Source: Lachnospiraceae bacterium (GTDB lineage Bacteria > Bacillota > Clostridia > Lachnospirales > Lachnospiraceae). Taken from it: DNA of 64,000 nucleotides. Shown piece after piece: positions 8,548-18,121 of the stretch (position 1 is the stretch's first letter; each line of letters starts with the position of its first letter). The position numbers were made by a program, and so were the translations under genes. The notes under the pieces were generated by a model. That model saw only the letters and a program-made list of their open reading frames with translations. It was not told where the DNA came from and ran no database searches. The stretch lies in NCBI GenBank assembly GCA_009774175.1, contig VSNG01000005.1, forward strand, positions 97,196 to 161,195, read 5' to 3'.

Positions 8548-10137
8548 TCAAAAGGGCGCCATCTTTACGTCGCCGCGCTCCCTGATGAAACGGCAGTAGT
8601 GCGTGGTTTTCTGCACTACCATGGACACATCGCCAATACAGATCCGTGTGCCGGGATATACCTCTCCCTTCACACGAACCGCCGCTTCCGTTGCGTTTCC
8701 CGTCTGTTTCTGCAATTCGTCAATTTCCTGATTTGCAGCGGCTATCGCCTCAGTTTTCTCCTTATTCAACGCAGCCATGGACTGAATCTGCTTAATCTGA
8801 TCCGGGCCAAGCTTTACTCCCTTGGCCAGCTTCTGTTTTGCCGTAATCAGCGTTGGCTGCACCGTCTGCAGCAATTTGGTATCTTCTCCAATCTGCTTTT
8901 GCAGCCGGTTAATGCGCTCCTTGATCTTGGGATCCGCGCCCACCTCTACAATGGTGTCCGCCCCCATCTCCGAGCCGAGGGTTTTCACGTTAATGCTGCC
9001 TGTGGCGCAGACCTTTCCGCCGGTAATAAACCCGCGCCTGCCGTCCACATTAACCTCTCCTCCCGCAGTCACTTTGCTGTGCAGGATGGATTCGGAAGCC
9101 ACATATCCTTCCGCCTCCGCAGTCGCGTTCTCCAGAAATTTAGAGATTATATTGCCGCCGGCCTTCAGAACGCCGCGTCCCATTCCATTCATGCCCCTGG
9201 CAATCACAATATTGCCGCCGGCCTCTAAAACCGCGCCTTCAACGACGCCCTTTACCACAATATCCCCCTTGGCTTTCACCCGAAAGTTCGTGGTCACATT
9301 GCCGTTAATCTGCACATTACCTTCATAATCAATATTTCCCGTGGCGTTATCCACATTCTCCACCGCCAGCTCATCGGAGACGAAAACCGTCCCCTCCACA
9401 AGCTCCACATGACCGTTCACCTGCGCGATGAGCATGGTTCTGTCCCTGGACAGTTCAATGTTATGTCCGAATTTCAGCGTTTCCTTCCTGACCTCGGCAG
9501 GCTGAATTTTGTCCCCGAAAAGATTCTCTCCGGGCGTACCGGGCTGTTCAGGATGCAGAACCGCCAGCACATCACCCTTGTCACAATGATTTAGTATATT
9601 CAAATGAAAGAAATCTACGCTTCCGTCTTCCTTCAACGTAGGCTTGGCCTTCTTATCGGTGTTAAACCGATATTCGATATAAGCGTTTTTGCCCTGAACA
9701 GGCTCCCTGCCCTCCGCCACCAGAATGTCTTCGCAGTATTCTCTGCGCTTAAAAAAACCCTCGATGGCGTCCGTAAGAATACCGCATTTAATGCCACGAA
9801 GTTCCAGATCGTGAATCATTTCCTGCGCAGTCATATCCTCTCCGCCCTCGGAGGCCGCAAAGAACCTGGCATAGGCCTGCATCTTGTCAGGCCTTACCGT
9901 AAGCTTATAGCACTCTCTCTCGTTTAATCTTGTCTCGTTTCCGATACGGATCTCCTGTGGCTCTTTCCCTGCATTTTCCACTGCTTTCTTTATCGTGGAC
10001 AGATCACAGGCATAGTCCTTCATCGTCAGATACTCAACCACATCCCCCACATCAATAGGCTTCCCCTCTCCAGTAGGCGGAAACAGTTTCAGCAGCGACG
10101 CCCCTTCCCGATTCACCAGCCTAAAATATCCGTTCAT
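8548..10137 (-). CDS. fapA: FapA-family (DUF342) protein
   Basis: A 529-residue DUF342/FapA protein. It has an N-terminal alpha/beta region, the FapA core with repeated VxGNVxxNFRVKAKGDIVV-type turns (about residues 260-400) predicted to form a right-handed beta-helix, and a C-terminal coiled coil (about 410-490) ending in GEVYPGTRICIGD. Family members are associated with polar flagellar assembly or cell-shape control, but their biochemistry is unsettled. The ATG at 10137, preceded by AGGGG, is favoured over a GTG two codons upstream. It directly follows the sigma factor gene. Confidence 0.85.
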   Translation of the reverse strand: MNGYFRLVNREGASLLKLFPPTGEGKPIDVGDVVEYLTMKDYACDLSTIKKAVENAGKEPQEIRIGNETRLNERECYKLTVRPDKMQAYARFFAASEGGEDMTAQEMIHDLELRGIKCGILTDAIEGFFKRREYCEDILVAEGREPVQGKNAYIEYRFNTDKKAKPTLKEDGSVDFFHLNILNHCDKGDVLAVLHPEQPGTPGENLFGDKIQPAEVRKETLKFGHNIELSRDRTMLIAQVNGHVELVEGTVFVSDELAVENVDNATGNIDYEGNVQINGNVTTNFRVKAKGDIVVKGVVEGAVLEAGGNIVIARGMNGMGRGVLKAGGNIISKFLENATAEAEGYVASESILHSKVTAGGEVNVDGRRGFITGGKVCATGSINVKTLGSEMGADTIVEVGADPKIKERINRLQKQIGEDTKLLQTVQPTLITAKQKLAKGVKLGPDQIKQIQSMAALNKEKTEAIAAANQEIDELQKQTGNATEAAVRVKGEVYPGTRICIGDVSMVVQKTTHYCRFIRERGDVKMAPF

Positions 10138-10150
10138 ATACACCCCTGTT

Positions 10151-10936
10151 TTATTTTCTTTTGTCAGTACCTGTCAGAATACCGATATAATCCCCCATTT
10201 TTCCCCTCATTTTCTGCAGCGCCCTGGTGTGCAGCTGGGAAATTCTTGACTCTGACACCTCCAGAATATTGCTGATCTCCTTAAGGGTCAGATCTTCATA
10301 ATAGTAAAGAAGAACCACTTTGCGCTCTTTCTCCGTCAGAAGCTCAAGGGCCTGTGCCAGCATCTTCTTTAACTCTTCTCTCTCCAGTATCTCTTCCGGA
10401 GAGTCAAAGGTTGAGCTTCTGGTGCTTCCGGCCTCGTTGGAAACCTCGCTTCCCTGTTCCAGAAATTCATTTAAGGACACCACGTTTGTTATTTTCATCT
10501 GGGACTGCCAGTCCAGATACTCATCGTCCGTAATGCCCAGACGCTTCGCAATTTCCTCATCCGTTGCGCTTCTGCCGTACTGCGCCTCAATTTCCTTGAT
10601 GGCGGCGTCAATCCGCTTCTGTTTCTGCCTGATAGTACGCGGAATCCAGTCCATCTTACGAATCTGATCCAAAATCGCCCCGCGTATTCTAAGGCTTGCA
10701 TAAGTTTCAAATTTAACGTCCTTAAGGCAGTCAAACTTATCAATGGCATCAATCAGTCCGAATATCCCATAGCTCACAAGATCGTCGTACTCCACATTAT
10801 AACCCAGGTACATGCTCAGACGCCCGGCTACAACCTTTACCAAAGGTGCATACTCCAATATGATCTTTTCCCGTATCTCCGGGGACTTGGTGTCTGCATA
10901 GTCCTCCCAGAGTTTCTTTTTACCCGTTTCGTCCAT
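10151..10936 (-). CDS. sigD: Flagellar sigma factor SigD/FliA (WhiG family)
   Basis: A 261-residue sigma-28-type factor. Region 2 reads YDDLVSYGIFGLIDAIDKFD with ETYASLRIRGAILDQIR, followed by region 3, and region 4 ends in LTLKEISNILEVSESRISQL, a helix-turn-helix for the -35 element. In this family the factor directs RNA polymerase to late flagellar, flagellin and chemoreceptor genes and is held by FlgM until the hook is complete. Its position at the downstream end of the fla/che string matches B. subtilis, where distance from the promoter limits SigD level. flgM is not in the window. Confidence 0.95.
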   Translation of the reverse strand: MDETGKKKLWEDYADTKSPEIREKIILEYAPLVKVVAGRLSMYLGYNVEYDDLVSYGIFGLIDAIDKFDCLKDVKFETYASLRIRGAILDQIRKMDWIPRTIRQKQKRIDAAIKEIEAQYGRSATDEEIAKRLGITDDEYLDWQSQMKITNVVSLNEFLEQGSEVSNEAGSTRSSTFDSPEEILEREELKKMLAQALELLTEKERKVVLLYYYEDLTLKEISNILEVSESRISQLHTRALQKMRGKMGDYIGILTGTDKRK

Positions 10937-10984
10937 ATCGAGTCCCCATACCCCTTATTAATTCGATTCAAATATGCCGCCGTC

Positions 10985-11395
10985 CTATGATTCGGGCTCT
11001 TTCTCTATCACTTCGCCCTCCTCCATATGCGCCTCCTGTATCTGGAGCTCAAAACGGTCGAGCATGATCTGCAAAATACGCCCCACGAAATAGAAACCAA
11101 GCAGCACACACAACAGAATAATCAGCATCGTCTGAAACTCATAATTCAGGATCCGCATGACTATACTGACAACTGCCCCGGCAAGTAACATGACAAAAGG
11201 AGGGATCAATCTGCGCTTTCTCGCTTTCGCTTGTCTCTCCTCTTCCTCCCTTTTTTCCCTTGCCTCCCGCTGGGCAGCCGTTTCAAGCTCCTCTTCGGGT
11301 TCCGTTTCCCCTGCGGTTCCCTCTTCGGCTTCCTCTGCCTCAGCCTCCGTAACGGCGGTGTCCGTTTCCTCGTTGTTCTTCTCTTCCCAGTCCAC
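10985..11395 (-). CDS. Small membrane protein between cheD and sigD
   Basis: A 136-residue protein with a very acidic N-terminal half (Glu/Thr-rich, residues 1-60), a basic stretch KARKRRL, and two adjacent hydrophobic segments (about 68-85 and 90-112) that should cross the membrane, followed by a short cytoplasmic acidic tail. The start is a GTG at 11395 with GAAGGA upstream. It occupies the cheD-sigD interval, a slot near where B. subtilis carries swrB after sigD, but I see no sequence likeness to SwrB. Function unknown; probably a lineage-specific operon member. Confidence 0.6.
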   Translation of the reverse strand: MDWEEKNNEETDTAVTEAEAEEAEEGTAGETEPEEELETAAQREAREKREEEERQAKARKRRLIPPFVMLLAGAVVSIVMRILNYEFQTMLIILLCVLLGFYFVGRILQIMLDRFELQIQEAHMEEGEVIEKEPES

Positions 11396-11428
11396 CTTAC
11401 TATCCTTCCATCATCTGACCGCGGCAGA

Positions 11429-11914
11429 TCAGATCTTGTATTCCTGCTTGCCTACGGCCCGGATTACAAAATCTCCTGTCTCGGGATAAAAAATTACCGT
11501 TCTACCAAAGTTTTTACCTGTATCCTCCGCCAAAATCGGAATCCTCATCTGCGCCAGCTTCTTCTTGGTCGCCTGCACGTTTCTCTCTCCCACACGAACC
11601 ATCTCGCTGTTGCTGTTAAACCCGAACATCTGCGCCCCGCCGGCTATTTTTGCCACCAGCCTGCTTCTGTTGGCGCCCTTTCTCGTCACCTGCCTGACCA
11701 GCTCCTCTATCCCTGTGTCTGCAAATTTAGGTATGTTCGAGTTATTGCGAATCGTCGTTGAGTCCGGCAGCATAATATGTGCCAGTCCGCCGATCTTTGT
11801 AACCGGATCGCGGACCGCAATCCCTACACAAGATCCCAGCCCCAACGTCGTAATCCTATCGGGGCTGACGCATACGTTTAAGTCGGCCATTCCGACCTTT
11901 ATCTCTACACTCAT
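11429..11914 (-). CDS. cheD: Chemoreceptor glutamine deamidase CheD
   Basis: A 161-residue CheD. It deamidates Gln residues on chemoreceptors to Glu and, in Bacillus-type systems, binds CheC to tune adaptation. The catalytic Cys is C29 in TTLGLGSCVGIAV, and the catalytic His is H46 in GGLAHIMLP. The GGAQMF and VGERNVQATKKKL motifs are typical. It lies 55 bp after cheC, its usual partner, in the chemotaxis part of the operon. Confidence 0.96.
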   Translation of the reverse strand: MSVEIKVGMADLNVCVSPDRITTLGLGSCVGIAVRDPVTKIGGLAHIMLPDSTTIRNNSNIPKFADTGIEELVRQVTRKGANRSRLVAKIAGGAQMFGFNSNSEMVRVGERNVQATKKKLAQMRIPILAEDTGKNFGRTVIFYPETGDFVIRAVGKQEYKI

Positions 11915-11969
11915 AGCACCGCATTCTCCCGTTTACACTTCTTAATCCATATTTTCGACCGCTGTTTCC

Positions 11970-12587
11970 CTACATGCTTATTCCCAGCGCCGCTAACATT
12001 CTACCATATGAATCCAGATCCGGAATCAGGATAAAATATCCGTCCAAAACCATCTCGTCAAAAAACTGTGTCTGAATCATCAGCATTCTGTCTCCCAGAG
12101 CGGCAAACTCTATTGCGGGCACGCTCAGGATCGCCCCTGCCATATCCACCGTCAGATCCGGCACAGAAGGGAAAATCGTCAGATTCGTGATGCTTGAAAG
12201 CGAATTCAGATAAGCGCCCGTTATAATGTTACCCACTTCTTTCAGTGCGGAAAGCTCCATCTCCGAAAGATCATCCTCCTGCGACTCCATCCCCATCAGC
12301 TTAGACACCAGATGTTTTGCCGCATTCTTTTCCAAAAGGAACATAATACTGCCCTTGATATCTCCGTCAATGGCCAGATAAATTCCCGCCATCACCACTT
12401 CTTCGCCGCCCATGGCCGCACCCAGCTCCTTAAACTCCAGAAGCTGCACCTGTGGTACCGCCATATCAATCTTACACTGTATCATCTGTGACAAAGCTGT
12501 GGTGGCATTTCCTGCTCCAATATTGCCAAGCTCTTTCAGCACATCGAAATATTCATTCGACATAGTGTCCAGATTTATTTCGCTCAC
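11970..12587 (-). CDS. cheC: CheY-P phosphatase CheC
   Basis: A 205-residue CheC. Two phosphatase consensus helices are visible: ELGNIGAGNATTALS near the N-terminus and LKEVGNIITGAYLNSL in the middle. CheC dephosphorylates CheY-P and is activated by CheD. I start it at a GTG at 12587 because an AGGAGGAGC ribosome-binding sequence sits ~6 bp upstream, overlapping the end of cheW. The longer open frame to 12674 runs inside cheW and adds non-homologous residues. It sits between cheW and cheD. Confidence 0.92.
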   Translation of the reverse strand: MSEINLDTMSNEYFDVLKELGNIGAGNATTALSQMIQCKIDMAVPQVQLLEFKELGAAMGGEEVVMAGIYLAIDGDIKGSIMFLLEKNAAKHLVSKLMGMESQEDDLSEMELSALKEVGNIITGAYLNSLSSITNLTIFPSVPDLTVDMAGAILSVPAIEFAALGDRMLMIQTQFFDEMVLDGYFILIPDLDSYGRMLAALGISM

Positions 12588-12598
12588 TCCTGCTCCTC

Positions 12599-13072
12599 CT
12601 ATACATTTTCCAAAACAACTGCATTCAAATCGAGCAGGGAGATCAGTCCGCCCTCGCTCTTGCCGACGCCACACAGGAAATTTGCTTTCTCATCCTTGGA
12701 ATCGTAGGCCACCTTTTCGATTCTTTCATTTTCGAGAGTCACAACTTCCTTGACCTCGTCGACGATCACACCGATTGTTCCCTGCTGTTCCAGCTTCAGG
12801 ATAATAATTCTGCTGGACTTGGTCTCCACATCCCGCTCCAGTCCCATCTTGATGCGGATGCTCATAACCGGAATCACCTCGCCTCTCAGGTTAATTACAC
12901 CTTTCAGGTAATCGTCCACCTTGGGCACTCTGGTAATATGCTGCATCCTGACAATATTGTCTATGTACTTGATATCAATGCCGTATTGTTCATCGCCAAG
13001 CCTGATCACAATAAACTGGGTCGTCTCCCCCACCGGTCTCAGCTCGTCTACTACCGTATTTGCATCGCTCAT
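12599..13072 (-). CDS. cheW: Chemotaxis coupling protein CheW
   Basis: A 157-residue CheW, the SH3-like adaptor that links chemoreceptors to CheA. The motifs TQFIVIRLGDEQYGIDIKYI, GVINLRGEVIPVMSIR and GVIVDEVKEVVTL are canonical. Length is standard. It starts 19 bp after cheA and its end overlaps the ribosome-binding site of cheC. Confidence 0.97.
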   Translation of the reverse strand: MSDANTVVDELRPVGETTQFIVIRLGDEQYGIDIKYIDNIVRMQHITRVPKVDDYLKGVINLRGEVIPVMSIRIKMGLERDVETKSSRIIILKLEQQGTIGVIVDEVKEVVTLENERIEKVAYDSKDEKANFLCGVGKSEGGLISLLDLNAVVLENV

Positions 13073-13091
13073 ATCTTCTTCCTCCCTCCCG

Positions 13092-15227
13092 TCAGATCAG
13101 TGCGTTGGCATCCAGAATCAATGCAACTTCGCCGTCGCCCAGCACCGTTGCGCCGCTGATAACCTTGCACTTGCTGATATATTTGCCAAGTGACTTGATA
13201 ACGATCTCCTGCTGCCCGATGAGCTCATCTACCACAAGACCGGCCATCTTGTCGCCTTTCTTGACAACTACAACCACCAGATTATCCTCAGGGTCCTTCT
13301 TGCTCGGAACATCCAGAATTTCATTTAAGCGGATCAGCGGAATCACCAGATCGCGCAGCTGTATCACTTCCTTCGCCTGCACCAGTTTTACATCCGCAGG
13401 CGGAATATCTTCTATTGTCTGAATGGAACCGAGGGCGATCGCATACTTCTCGTCGCCAAGCTCCACCATAAGAGCCTGAATGATCGCCAGCGTAAGCGGA
13501 AGCCTGATCGTCCACGTGCTTCCCTCGCCCAGCCTTGACTTCACTTCCACCTCGCCGCTTAAGGACTCGATCATGGATTTTACCACGTCAAGACCTACGC
13601 CTCTTCCCGACACATCGGAAACCACCTTCGCTGTGGAGAAGCCCGCGTTGAAGAGGAGATCGATAATCTCCTTATCACTCATGGCCTCGCCCTGCTCCGG
13701 CGTGATAACGCCTCTCTCGATGGCCTTATTCTTAACGGCGTTCGTATCAATACCGTTACCGTCATCCCTTACCTCAATGACAACGTTGTTGCCGTCCTGA
13801 TACGCATCGAGGAAAATGGAACCAACCTCCGACTTTCCTCTCTCCTTACGCACCTCGGCGGACTCCAGTCCATGGTCTGCCGAATTTCGAAGCAGATGCA
13901 TCAGCGGATCGCCAATCTGGTCTACCACGGTACGGTCAAGCTCCGTCTCCTCACCGCTCATGTACAGCTCCATCTTCTTACCCAGCTTCTTTTGCAGGTC
14001 GCGTACCATACGGGGGAATTTATTCACCGTGCTCTCAATAGGCACCATTCGCACTTTCATGACCGACTCGTGAAGGGAAGTCGTAACGCTCTCCAGATAT
14101 TCGATCTGTTCGTTCACCGCCTGGCTCGAATTACCGGACATGGCGGACGCCGATACAAGGGAGTTCTTTGCAATAATCAGCTCGCTGACCAGATTCATCA
14201 GCGTATCCAGCTTCTCAATATCCACTCTGACGGTCCTGTTGACTACAGGCTTATTGGCTGCCTTCTTGGCCGCGGGAGCATTCGCCTGAGCGGGCGCCTG
14301 ACTTGGCGCCGCAGGCTGCGCTGCGGCGGCAGGCTCTTCCGCCGGTGTTTCCACAGGTACAGCGGCCGCTGTCTCAACGGGCGCTGCAGCAGGTACCTCA
14401 GCCGCTCCCGAAGGCTCTTCCGGCTCGCCTGTGCCGCTCACATCTTCCAGCTTCAAAACGCTGCCGGACACATTCTCTATCTCGGACACGGCGCTGGCCG
14501 CAGACACCACTTCATCCATCGCCGCCTCGGAAACAATGATCAGACTGAAAGTGAGTTCGAATTTCTCATCCTCAATATCCTGCGAAGAAGGATCGGAAAC
14601 GATGATCTCACTGGTCTCCTCAACCGCCTTGAATACCAGAAACGCTCTGGCCGCTTTCAAAATACAGGACTCCTGTACCTTCACGGTCAGGCCGTATACA
14701 TTTTTACCCTCTTTAATGGCTTCGCTCAGCACGGTCTGCTGATTCTCGTTCAGCTTGATGCTCTGGAATCCGCCGCCAGCCGCAGAAGCTTCCGGCGCCT
14801 TAACTGCCGGCGCGCTCTCACTGGCCGCAGCAGCTTCGCCTGCGCCGCCGTTCATGATATCGTTCAAACGCTTGATCAGCGCACTGTTGTCATTGGTACC
14901 CTCGTCGGAGCTTTCCCTGATCGTGGTATTATACTCCTCAAGCGCGTCAAGGCACTGAAAAAGCACATCAATCATATCCGCATTCACCTTGATATTACCG
15001 TTTCTCACTTCTGAGAATACGTTCTCCATATCATGGGTCAGCGTCTGCATCCTCTTGTAGCCCATGGTTCCGGCCATACCTTTTAAGGAATGGGCCGCAC
15101 GAAAGATCTCGTTGATCGTGTCCATGTTCTCCGGATCCTGCTCCAGCGCAAGAATCTGTGTATTCAAGCTCTGAAGATGTTCATTGGTTTCATCAAGGAA
15201 AATCTCGAGATACTGGCTTACATCCAT
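13092..15227 (-). CDS. cheA: Chemotaxis histidine kinase CheA
   Basis: A 711-residue CheA. The P1 phosphotransfer domain carries His46 in FRAAHSLKGMAGTMG. A CheY/CheB-binding P2 region and an Ala/Pro-rich linker (about residues 265-335) follow, then the P3 dimerisation helix pair, the P4 ATP-binding domain (LLRNSADHGLE, DDGNGIDTN, GRGVGLDVVKSMIE), and a C-terminal CheW-like P5 domain. It phosphorylates CheY and CheB in response to receptor state. It lies between cheB and cheW. Confidence 0.98.
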   Translation of the reverse strand: MDVSQYLEIFLDETNEHLQSLNTQILALEQDPENMDTINEIFRAAHSLKGMAGTMGYKRMQTLTHDMENVFSEVRNGNIKVNADMIDVLFQCLDALEEYNTTIRESSDEGTNDNSALIKRLNDIMNGGAGEAAAASESAPAVKAPEASAAGGGFQSIKLNENQQTVLSEAIKEGKNVYGLTVKVQESCILKAARAFLVFKAVEETSEIIVSDPSSQDIEDEKFELTFSLIIVSEAAMDEVVSAASAVSEIENVSGSVLKLEDVSGTGEPEEPSGAAEVPAAAPVETAAAVPVETPAEEPAAAAQPAAPSQAPAQANAPAAKKAANKPVVNRTVRVDIEKLDTLMNLVSELIIAKNSLVSASAMSGNSSQAVNEQIEYLESVTTSLHESVMKVRMVPIESTVNKFPRMVRDLQKKLGKKMELYMSGEETELDRTVVDQIGDPLMHLLRNSADHGLESAEVRKERGKSEVGSIFLDAYQDGNNVVIEVRDDGNGIDTNAVKNKAIERGVITPEQGEAMSDKEIIDLLFNAGFSTAKVVSDVSGRGVGLDVVKSMIESLSGEVEVKSRLGEGSTWTIRLPLTLAIIQALMVELGDEKYAIALGSIQTIEDIPPADVKLVQAKEVIQLRDLVIPLIRLNEILDVPSKKDPEDNLVVVVVKKGDKMAGLVVDELIGQQEIVIKSLGKYISKCKVISGATVLGDGEVALILDANALI

Positions 15228-15229
15228 AA

Positions 15230-16387
15230 TTATTTTACCCCCACGTTCGTTATGATTTCCTGTGCGATCTGTTCAAGCTGCACCGCCTGATCCGCCAATC
15301 CCGCGTTTACCACGCTCTTTGGCATCCCGTATACCGCGCAGGTAGTCGCCTCCTGGACAATCACATGAATTTTCTTTTTCGCTTTCAGATTCTGGATTCC
15401 CTGTGTACCGTCCGCGCCCATTCCCGTCAGGACAACGCATAAAATCCGGTCAAACTTACTGTCCATCAAAGATTCATACATATAGTTCGCGCAGGGTTTC
15501 ACGCCTTCCCTTGCCGGTTCGTCCGAATAGTGGATCGTATACCTGCCGCCCATATTGACAACATTCAGATGCTTGCCGCCCATGGCTATGTATACATTAC
15601 CCGGTAAGAGCACATCCCCTTCCGCCGCCTCTTTCACATTAAGCTCGCTTAAGGAATTAAGACGCTCTGAGAGGGACGCCGTAAAACCGGGAGGCATATG
15701 CTGCACTACCACTACCGGCGCTTTCAGATTGGCCGGCAACTTCGGAATCACCGCCTGCAATGCTTTCGGACCCCCGGTGGAGCTGGCCAGCGCCACGATC
15801 TGGTTTCCCGGATCGTAAGCCGCTTTCCCGAAAGGAGAAGGCGGCACTCTTTTCTCCGGCCGTTCCGGCAGTGGAAGCTGCCCTGCCGCCGCTGTCGGTC
15901 TCGCCGGTGAAACTGGTCTGACAAGCTGCGACGCTGCGCCCGCCGTCCCCACCATCCTGCGAACAGGAGAAGGCGCTGTCTGGGGCGATTCCAGTTCAGT
16001 CACTGCCGCCAGAATCCGCAAAAGCTCCTCTCCAAACACACCGTTTCGACACTCCAGCGAATTCGTAGGCTTGTGTATGAAATCAAGAGCGCCCAGCTCC
16101 AGCGCATCCAGCGTGATCTTCGCGCCGTCCGCCGTGTCCGTGCTCGCCATAATGATCTTTGCCGAAATTTTACGTTTCTGCAGCTCCTTCAAGAGTTCCA
16201 GCCCGTTCATCTGCGGCATATTGACATCCAGCACCACCGCGTCGTATGTCTTTCTGCTGAGCAGACTCAGTGCATCCAGACCGTTTACCGCACGATCCTG
16301 TACACGGAATCGTTTATCCGTTTCAATTATATCACAGAGCACCCTTCTCATGAGTGCAGAGTCGTCAACCAATAATATATTTTTCAT
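15230..16387 (-). CDS. cheB: Chemotaxis response regulator and methylesterase CheB
   Basis: A 385-residue two-domain CheB. The receiver domain has LLVDDSALMRR and phospho-acceptor D54 in VVLDVNMPQMNG. A Pro/Ala-rich linker follows. The C-terminal esterase domain has the catalytic Ser in ALASSTGGPKAL, His in VQHMPPGFT and Asp in VVLTGMGADGTQGI. It removes methyl groups from chemoreceptors. It ends 2 bp before cheA begins. The matching methyltransferase gene cheR is not in this window. Confidence 0.97.
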   Translation of the reverse strand: MKNILLVDDSALMRRVLCDIIETDKRFRVQDRAVNGLDALSLLSRKTYDAVVLDVNMPQMNGLELLKELQKRKISAKIIMASTDTADGAKITLDALELGALDFIHKPTNSLECRNGVFGEELLRILAAVTELESPQTAPSPVRRMVGTAGAASQLVRPVSPARPTAAAGQLPLPERPEKRVPPSPFGKAAYDPGNQIVALASSTGGPKALQAVIPKLPANLKAPVVVVQHMPPGFTASLSERLNSLSELNVKEAAEGDVLLPGNVYIAMGGKHLNVVNMGGRYTIHYSDEPAREGVKPCANYMYESLMDSKFDRILCVVLTGMGADGTQGIQNLKAKKKIHVIVQEATTCAVYGMPKSVVNAGLADQAVQLEQIAQEIITNVGVK

Positions 16388-16466
16388 TTATCCCTATCTG
16401 CACCTCCTCGCCTCCATCCGCCCCGATTCAGGCATAACGTCCGGGAATCACTTCGTTTCCAATTCT

Positions 16467-17195
16467 CTATCTCACAGTCTTCCTGTGGGTCTTTCTGGCC
16501 TCGTCGAATATGTACTGAATAATTTCCTCTCTGTCCTGAGGGTCTACATTGACGTACTGTACCCTGTGGTCAAATACTCCCGGTTTGTGGGAGAGCTCGT
16601 TCACCGCCAGCACTTTTCCCACCAGACGATATTCCTTTTCCCTTCCCTCCACCGTGAGATGATACTTACACAAAATCAGGCTGTTCACCTCATAGGCGTA
16701 ATAAGCCACAAAACGCAGGCCGCCGCCGCTGATATCCACAATAACGCTGCTCTTTAAGGGAAGGCCGGGTAAAAGCTCCTCCTGCGCCGCAATAGAAATT
16801 TCCTCTTCCTCGCCAAGCTGTCTGGAATCCATCTCCAACGCACAGCTGAACCGATAATATTCCCTTCTCTGGTAATTGCGCAGATTGCTGGTCAGATCCA
16901 TCACCAGCACATATCTGCCGTTATGCTTATAGCGGTCCACCACTCTTGCATTACACTGGTACACCACATTATCCCCGTAAAAATACACATCGTATTCACC
17001 GTCCATCGGCAGAAGAATCAGCTTGCCTTCTTCAATCGGCATGGCGATCTCCACCCGATCCTCAGACAACACCCCTAAAACCTGACTGCGGTGCGACTTC
17101 CGTTCCCTTGCGTCCGCCTGCTTACGGCCTCTCTCTATCGCCTTGAGCTCCACCTCTCCGCCCGGCATCACATATTTCGATAACAATCCTGACAT
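16467..17195 (-). CDS. PilZ-domain cyclic-di-GMP effector (YcgR-like)
   Basis: A 242-residue protein with an N-terminal YcgR-type flagellar-brake domain (about residues 1-100) and a C-terminal PilZ domain. The two c-di-GMP-binding signatures are present: the Arg-rich QRREYYRF box and VDISGGGLRF (D-x-S-x-x-G). In relatives such as YcgR and B. subtilis MotI, c-di-GMP binding lets the protein slow the motor by touching the stator or rotor. Placement between flhG and cheB fits motility control, and a GGDEF-type protein occurs elsewhere in the window. Other PilZ roles are possible. Confidence 0.9.
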   Translation of the reverse strand: MSGLLSKYVMPGGEVELKAIERGRKQADARERKSHRSQVLGVLSEDRVEIAMPIEEGKLILLPMDGEYDVYFYGDNVVYQCNARVVDRYKHNGRYVLVMDLTSNLRNYQRREYYRFSCALEMDSRQLGEEEEISIAAQEELLPGLPLKSSVIVDISGGGLRFVAYYAYEVNSLILCKYHLTVEGREKEYRLVGKVLAVNELSHKPGVFDHRVQYVNVDPQDREEIIQYIFDEARKTHRKTVR

Positions 17196-17233
17196 AACTA
17201 CCTCCCGCTCTTTGGCAAAATCCCGCAGAGCTT

Positions 17234-18109
17234 TTATTTCCCAGACATAATATGGGAGAAAAACGCCGCCATACCACGCTTTGTAAGATTTTTATTAAGC
17301 TCTCTGTTGGTCAGCTTCGCCACAATCAGCTCATAGGCAATAGCCGATCTTGCCCGGGGCATTTCCAGCGATACCGGCGTCTGCTGCATGACGGCCTTCG
17401 CCAGCTGCGGATCCTGCGGTATCATGCCCAGATAGGAAATCGGCACCTTGAGATAACGCTCCACCACCGTCTCCAGCTTCGCATAGAGAGCCTGCGCCTG
17501 CGCTTCTCCCGTCACTTTATTGGCTAATACCATGATCTGCGTGGTCTCCGTATGGTAACGGGGATGGCGGCTTAAAGCCTTAAGAAGCGAATAGGAATCC
17601 GTAATCGAAGTCGGCTCCGGCGTGGTCACAAGAAGAATCTCTCCGCTTGCCACCAGAAATTCCAGCACCGCGTCGGCAATGCCCGCACCGGTATCCACAA
17701 TTATGGTATCCGCCATTTCGTCAAGCTCCGACAGATTTTCGATAATATAACTCAATTCGTCCCGATTCAGATTGGACAGGCCGGTAATCCCGGAACCGCC
17801 CGATATAAAACCCACTTCCATGGGCCCCCAGGTGATAATGTCCTTAATGCTTTTACCCTGATATATTAAATCACACAAGTTATGCTTTGGTACAGCGCCA
17901 AACATAATCTCTATGTTGGCAAGCCCGAAATCCGCATCCAGAATAATGACCTTCTGCCCGATCCTGCACAGCTGTATGGCAAGATTGATGGCCGTGTTTG
18001 ATTTTCCCACGCCGCCCTTGCCGCTGGTGACGGTAATCACCCTGGCGAGAGGACGCTTCTGCGGCGCTCTTCCCTTTATGATCCTTCTGAGCTGTTCAGC
18101 CTGATCCAT
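17234..18109 (-). CDS. flhG: MinD-like ATPase FlhG (YlxH)
   Basis: A 291-residue SIMIBI-class ATPase. The deviant Walker A is VTSGKGGVGKSNTAINLA, followed by VIILDADFGLANIEIMFG and DTIIVDTGAGIADAVLEF. FlhG partners with FlhF to set flagellar number and position; it stimulates the FlhF GTPase and interacts with the FliM/FliY C-ring. The N-terminal DQAEQLRRII helix corresponds to the FlhF-activating segment. It lies 12 bp after flhF, the standard pair. Confidence 0.95.
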   Translation of the reverse strand: MDQAEQLRRIIKGRAPQKRPLARVITVTSGKGGVGKSNTAINLAIQLCRIGQKVIILDADFGLANIEIMFGAVPKHNLCDLIYQGKSIKDIITWGPMEVGFISGGSGITGLSNLNRDELSYIIENLSELDEMADTIIVDTGAGIADAVLEFLVASGEILLVTTPEPTSITDSYSLLKALSRHPRYHTETTQIMVLANKVTGEAQAQALYAKLETVVERYLKVPISYLGMIPQDPQLAKAVMQQTPVSLEMPRARSAIAYELIVAKLTNRELNKNLTKRGMAAFFSHIMSGK

Positions 18110-18121
18110 GAGGCTTCCTCC

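Noticed and set aside
13872..15014. 380-codon plus-strand frame opposite cheA
   Set aside because: Antisense shadow of cheA, rich in Arg/His/Leu as expected from reading a coding strand backwards.
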